A stretch of DNA of 64,000 bases. It comes from Cornus controversa. Lineage: Eukaryota > Streptophyta > Magnoliopsida > Cornales > Cornaceae. A program made the position numbers and the translations under genes. The stretch lies in contig CM048846.1 in assembly GCA_026545225.1 (NCBI GenBank), forward strand, positions 87,995,270 through 88,059,269, read 5' to 3'. Below are positions 60,260 through 64,000 of the stretch, piece after piece. The notes under the pieces were generated by a model. It ran no database searches, was not told the origin of the DNA, and saw only the letters and a program-made list of their open reading frames with translations. The stretch's first letter is position 1, and each line of letters starts with the position of its first letter.

Positions 60260-62399
60260 GCTAGAGAGTGATTATTCTGCTATAGTAGATCCATATTCGC
60301 ACCATAAAGGACTTGGATTTAGATTATCGATCTCCATTAGTGCATGTAATTTAAATAAAGTAATTACTAAATTAGTATTCACAAAATGTAAAAATAAGAA
60401 CTAATTCAGTGCACGAGACTTCTACTCAAGCAGAATTTGAAAGAAGTCAAATATACCTTGCCTTATCTTTGCATACAAAAATATTGTTTTTCATTTTGAA
60501 CCCCGTAACTCTTAAATGGTACATTGTGCATGCATTGAAAGCCACCGTACTTTTTGATAGAAGAGGATTTCCGCCTTCAAACAAGAGTGAGAGACTGAGG
60601 AAGAATTGGAGATTGCTACCAATTTGAAGGCACCTCCTCTCATAAACTAAATGTTGTGAAGTCTTAAAAAGCAGTAGTTTAGTCTATTGATATCTCTTTT
60701 ATCTTTCAAAGAGGAATTTGAGAGTTCAAATTTTGTTATAGACAAAATGAGTGTCTAAGTAATTTGTAAATTTAAGTAGTGTAATTCTATCTAAAATGCA
60801 TATAGACTCTAGAGATGTGCTAAGTTGTTCTTGTCCTATATAAAATTGATGTAACCATGCAAAAATGCTTTTAATTCTATTACCTTATTTTATTTTTTAT
60901 TCTTGCAAATAACACATCGATCCGCAGACTTGAATCCTTGACTTTTTATTTTGAAATTTCAAAAAATATCAATAAATTATAATTTTGGTGATTAATTACA
61001 CTCAATTTGGGTGATTAAATTGCACTCAATTGAATTCACACCTTTATTATTATTATTATTTCTTTTTAATGGGTACAAAGGTGAAAATGGAGTCCGTATG
61101 AGGTTAGCCTCCCCTTGTAGCCATAAACATTTCTCGACCTTACACATAATTCATCCTTTAATTTCATCTCTTGATGTTTCGATTTTTATTAAGAATTTTA
61201 CTTTTTTTTTTGGATTAATGATGGTGGTGTCAGGTCATTCAGAACACTCCAAACTATCACGGAACGCACACAAATTGTCGGTCCCACATGCAATTCTTTT
61301 ATAATTATTATTATTATTATTATTTATTTAAAAAATGTACTTTTGTTGAATATTAAATAGTTGATTTACGCTCAAAGTTTGTTACTACTTAATTTTGAAA
61401 TTTAAAAGAATTTGTTAGACAATAGAAAGCGACAAATAATGAATTAGTCCTTACAGTTGATCATTATGAATGAACGAATTGAACAGCTGTTACTTTTTGT
61501 CCCTATTTGCTTTCAAATCGATTGTGATGTGCAGACAAATTATATATCTCCATCTGTATGTTTTATTTTCCAACTTTATACTAAAAATCAACTAAGTTGT
61601 ACAACACTTCTTGGCCCAAATAGGTTAAATTTTGATTTTGTGGCTGAGAATTTATTTGGATTGCATTTACAACCAGACCAGATTTGACATCATGGTTTAG
61701 CAATAATCATATATGTGGGTCTTTCTCTTTAATTAGTACAAGTGGCATGCAATGGAAGGGTTAGGGTTTGTGAAGTTGACACTCACTCATCAATCATAAT
61801 CAACCCATGATCTTACTGTGTTTCTTTGAAATATGGATTAGGATTAGGATTTGGATTAGGATGGATACTTAACATAGTGGCATGCTCAATTATGAGAAAC
61901 AGTCTCATAATTCCCTTTCTTTCAAGACAAAAGTTTATAACATATTGCTTACAATTTTATAAACTTAGATGCAAAAAGTAGATGTTTTGGGTTTTTTGTT
62001 TTCTTCTGCTTTAAGTGGACCATGCAAATGTTATGTTATGTTATGTTGTGTGCTCAAAGGACACACATCAAAAACTTATGAATGGATAAGAAAGAAAAGC
62101 CTTTAAAATTAAAATATAAGAGTAGTGCTACAAGTCTCTATCTTTGATTTCTTTTCACGTTGATGTATTATTTATTTATATATATATTTATAAATGCATG
62201 CATGGTAATTTAAAGTCATACCCACAAAAAAAAAAAAAAACTAATCAAACGAAAGGACAGCTTGACATTGGATTATGTTAAGATTATAGATGTTTTAAAA
62301 AATTAAACTAAATTCTAGATATTTTGTAGGCACTAGAAGTCAATTCAAGGGTACTAATTATATTGTCCTATACAATAATAATAAAATAAAAGTCATTGT
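60260..62399. other. Intergenic, no gene recognised
   Basis: AT-rich DNA. It holds ATT repeats (61047-61062, 61301-61324) and a short GGATTA-type repeat (61837-61862) that is too short and irregular to be telomeric. Open frames of up to 97 codons show no family resemblance. Confidence 0.5.
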
Positions 62400-63240
62400 A
62401 TGAGAATTCCATTATAAATTGGATTAGTCCCCGCAGATTTCACATTGTCTCGAAGAAAAAGTTGTTGACACTTATACCTGTAGATATCTTCTAAATGTAT
62501 AAAAGCGTTTTAAAAATTAAGAGTAAGTAAAATGTGTAAAGCGAAGAATATCCATATTGCAAGACAAGTCATGACAAATTGTATCATAGTCAATCTCTCA
62601 GACAAAAATGGGCAAGCGTTCACAAGTCCATGAGGTTCGGCTAAAAATGAGTGAGTATGTACAAACTCACGAGGATTCGAACAACGATGACGCGGAGTCT
62701 TAAGAGGAGGAGATAAAAAATACCAACATATCTAACATTCATACCTTTAAAAAAATGTCAAAATTTAAATTTAAATTTGAACTTATTTCTATATAAAATG
62801 AGACAAATTTCTCTTATTTATGAAAATTAGCACAATTATTGGGATTTTCAAATTAAACAAACTACCCTTTAGCCTATAAATACAAGGTCATTCAACAATT
62901 TTAGGAGACATACATAGACAGATAAACCAAGAGACTGTTGAAGCTTTGCAGAACCTCTCACAAATTCAACACTCGAACTTCTAAAGATGAAGAATAACAA
63001 GCATACCATACAAATGTCATTCCAACGGCCCTTGATTGGAAATCAATTCAAGCCTTCTTCAATTTTGAAGATTTGAAGAAAGTTATTACAACTGGTTTAA
63101 GATCTAGCTTTTGAAGCGCTTGCACTAGATAATTAAAGGAGATTGAATGAGAGGAATATTCTTGATTCTACAAGAATTGTACCATTTTTCAGAAATCAAT
63201 AAAAAATTTATTTGTTTCGCATTTTCGTTCCTAGATTTTT
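62400..63240 (+). repeat. LTR-like or viral-promoter-like repeat debris
   Basis: CACATTGTCTCGAAGAAAAA...GTAGATATCTT near 62443 resembles CACATTGTCTTAGAGAAAAA...GTGGATATCTC near 31733, so it is a dispersed repeat. Further on, CTATAAATACAAGG (62874-62887) is followed about 320 bp later by AATAAAAAATTT (63200), the spacing of a promoter and polyadenylation signal in an LTR or pararetrovirus leader. No terminal repeats or coding domains were found. If viral-like, it is a short fossil fragment. Confidence 0.25.
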
Positions 63241-64000
63241 GGATATGAAATTTGTGTGTACACTCCTCCTTACGTCTGATGTGTTATAATATCGGTGAAC
63301 CACGTATCATTTTATAATATTAAAAAATAAATTAAAAAAGTAAATAAAAATAATTTTTATTTGAATCAGATTGATACTAAATCTATTAATATGCTCCAAT
63401 TATACCATGACACACGAGGAAGTTTCTATTTAAGAGTGAGAAAGGCAAATATTGATTTTCATACTAGCTTAACTAATACTTAAACTAGGCCTCCATCTCA
63501 CCTTTGTCAATAGTTTTGCCGACTAAAATTCTCTCTTAGTTAGAGTTTTTCGTAATTTCATTTCATAACAACGTTTATAACAATGGGTAGTGACTCGTGT
63601 TGCTTAAATGGGTGATATTAATGTCATCCATTTTGTAACGTGTTTTACTAATTATTATAAACGTTATCACGAAACAAAATTATAAAAATATCCTCACATA
63701 AAAGGATTTTAGTCTGAGTTTTGCACCAACCATTGACCACTTGTGGTAGGAAAACTCCTCTCTAAGTAAAAGTATGTTATTTGACCATAACTAAACCTAA
63801 GCTGCCCAATTAAGTTATAAGATTAGGTGAAATGTACAAAATAGGGAAAGGAACCTGTAGATTGCAGTCATATATATCGTCACAAGAATCACATTTTTCA
63901 AATTATATATTGTTGCTGTGGGCCAAAGTTGTAGCCTTACAAGACATCAAATGAATTGAAAGTCAATATACTGCTCCATGAATAATCCGATAGTACAAAA
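63241..64000. other. Intergenic, nothing recognised
   Basis: AT-rich sequence up to the right edge, without a credible frame or mobile element end. Confidence 0.5.

Noticed and set aside
61837-61862. Interstitial telomeric repeat
   Set aside because: The units are GGATTA or GGATTTGGATTA, few and irregular, and not the plant TTTAGGG repeat.

Overview
This window is about 64 kb of AT-rich nuclear DNA from a flowering plant, almost certainly a eudicot. Both real genes are plant-specific: a plant UNC-13-like (DUF810) gene and the strigolactone gene CCD8. Both are split by introns, and the rest is filled with plant-type DNA transposons, small LTR elements and long AT or CT microsatellites. I cannot name the species. 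I saw no prokaryotic, organellar, CRISPR, rRNA or convincing tRNA sequence.

Layout. 1-9.58 kb: a minus-strand UNC-13-like gene whose 3' part lies beyond the left edge; three coding exons are visible, and the long introns hold a tandem miniature LTR element and two inverted-repeat elements. 9.7-19.9 kb: intergenic DNA with microsatellites, a Tourist-like MITE, a Mutator-like MITE and a degenerate minisatellite. 19.95-24.45 kb: a complete six-exon minus-strand CCD8 gene (560 aa) with a TATA box and a G-box. 24.6-31.5 kb: repeats upstream of CCD8, including a seven-copy ~155-bp array and several Mutator-like elements. 31.5-48 kb: gene-poor DNA with two miniature LTR elements, a 500-bp tandem duplication that records one MITE insertion, a LINE relic and an isolated promoter-like stretch. 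48.3-50.8 kb: a 2.1-kb tandem array beside an LTR. 51.3-59.3 kb: nested and long-inverted-repeat elements, including a 2.15-kb Pack-MULE-like candidate. 59.4-64 kb: microsatellites and LTR-like debris with no recognised gene.

The two genes are unrelated in function. The UNC-13-like protein belongs to a family with a MUN-type core tied to membrane traffic; CCD8 makes carlactone, the precursor of strigolactones, in plastids. Nothing suggests that they work together. I found no new biochemical system. The most notable material is structural: families of Mutator-like MITEs with readable target-site duplications (one with an internal minisatellite), nested insertions, a duplication that supplies an empty site, large tandem arrays, and CCD8 splice sites that border simple repeats.

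Exon coordinates were set by reading splice sites and frames by hand against remembered family sequences. Transposon ends rest on inverted repeats and target-site duplications read by eye.
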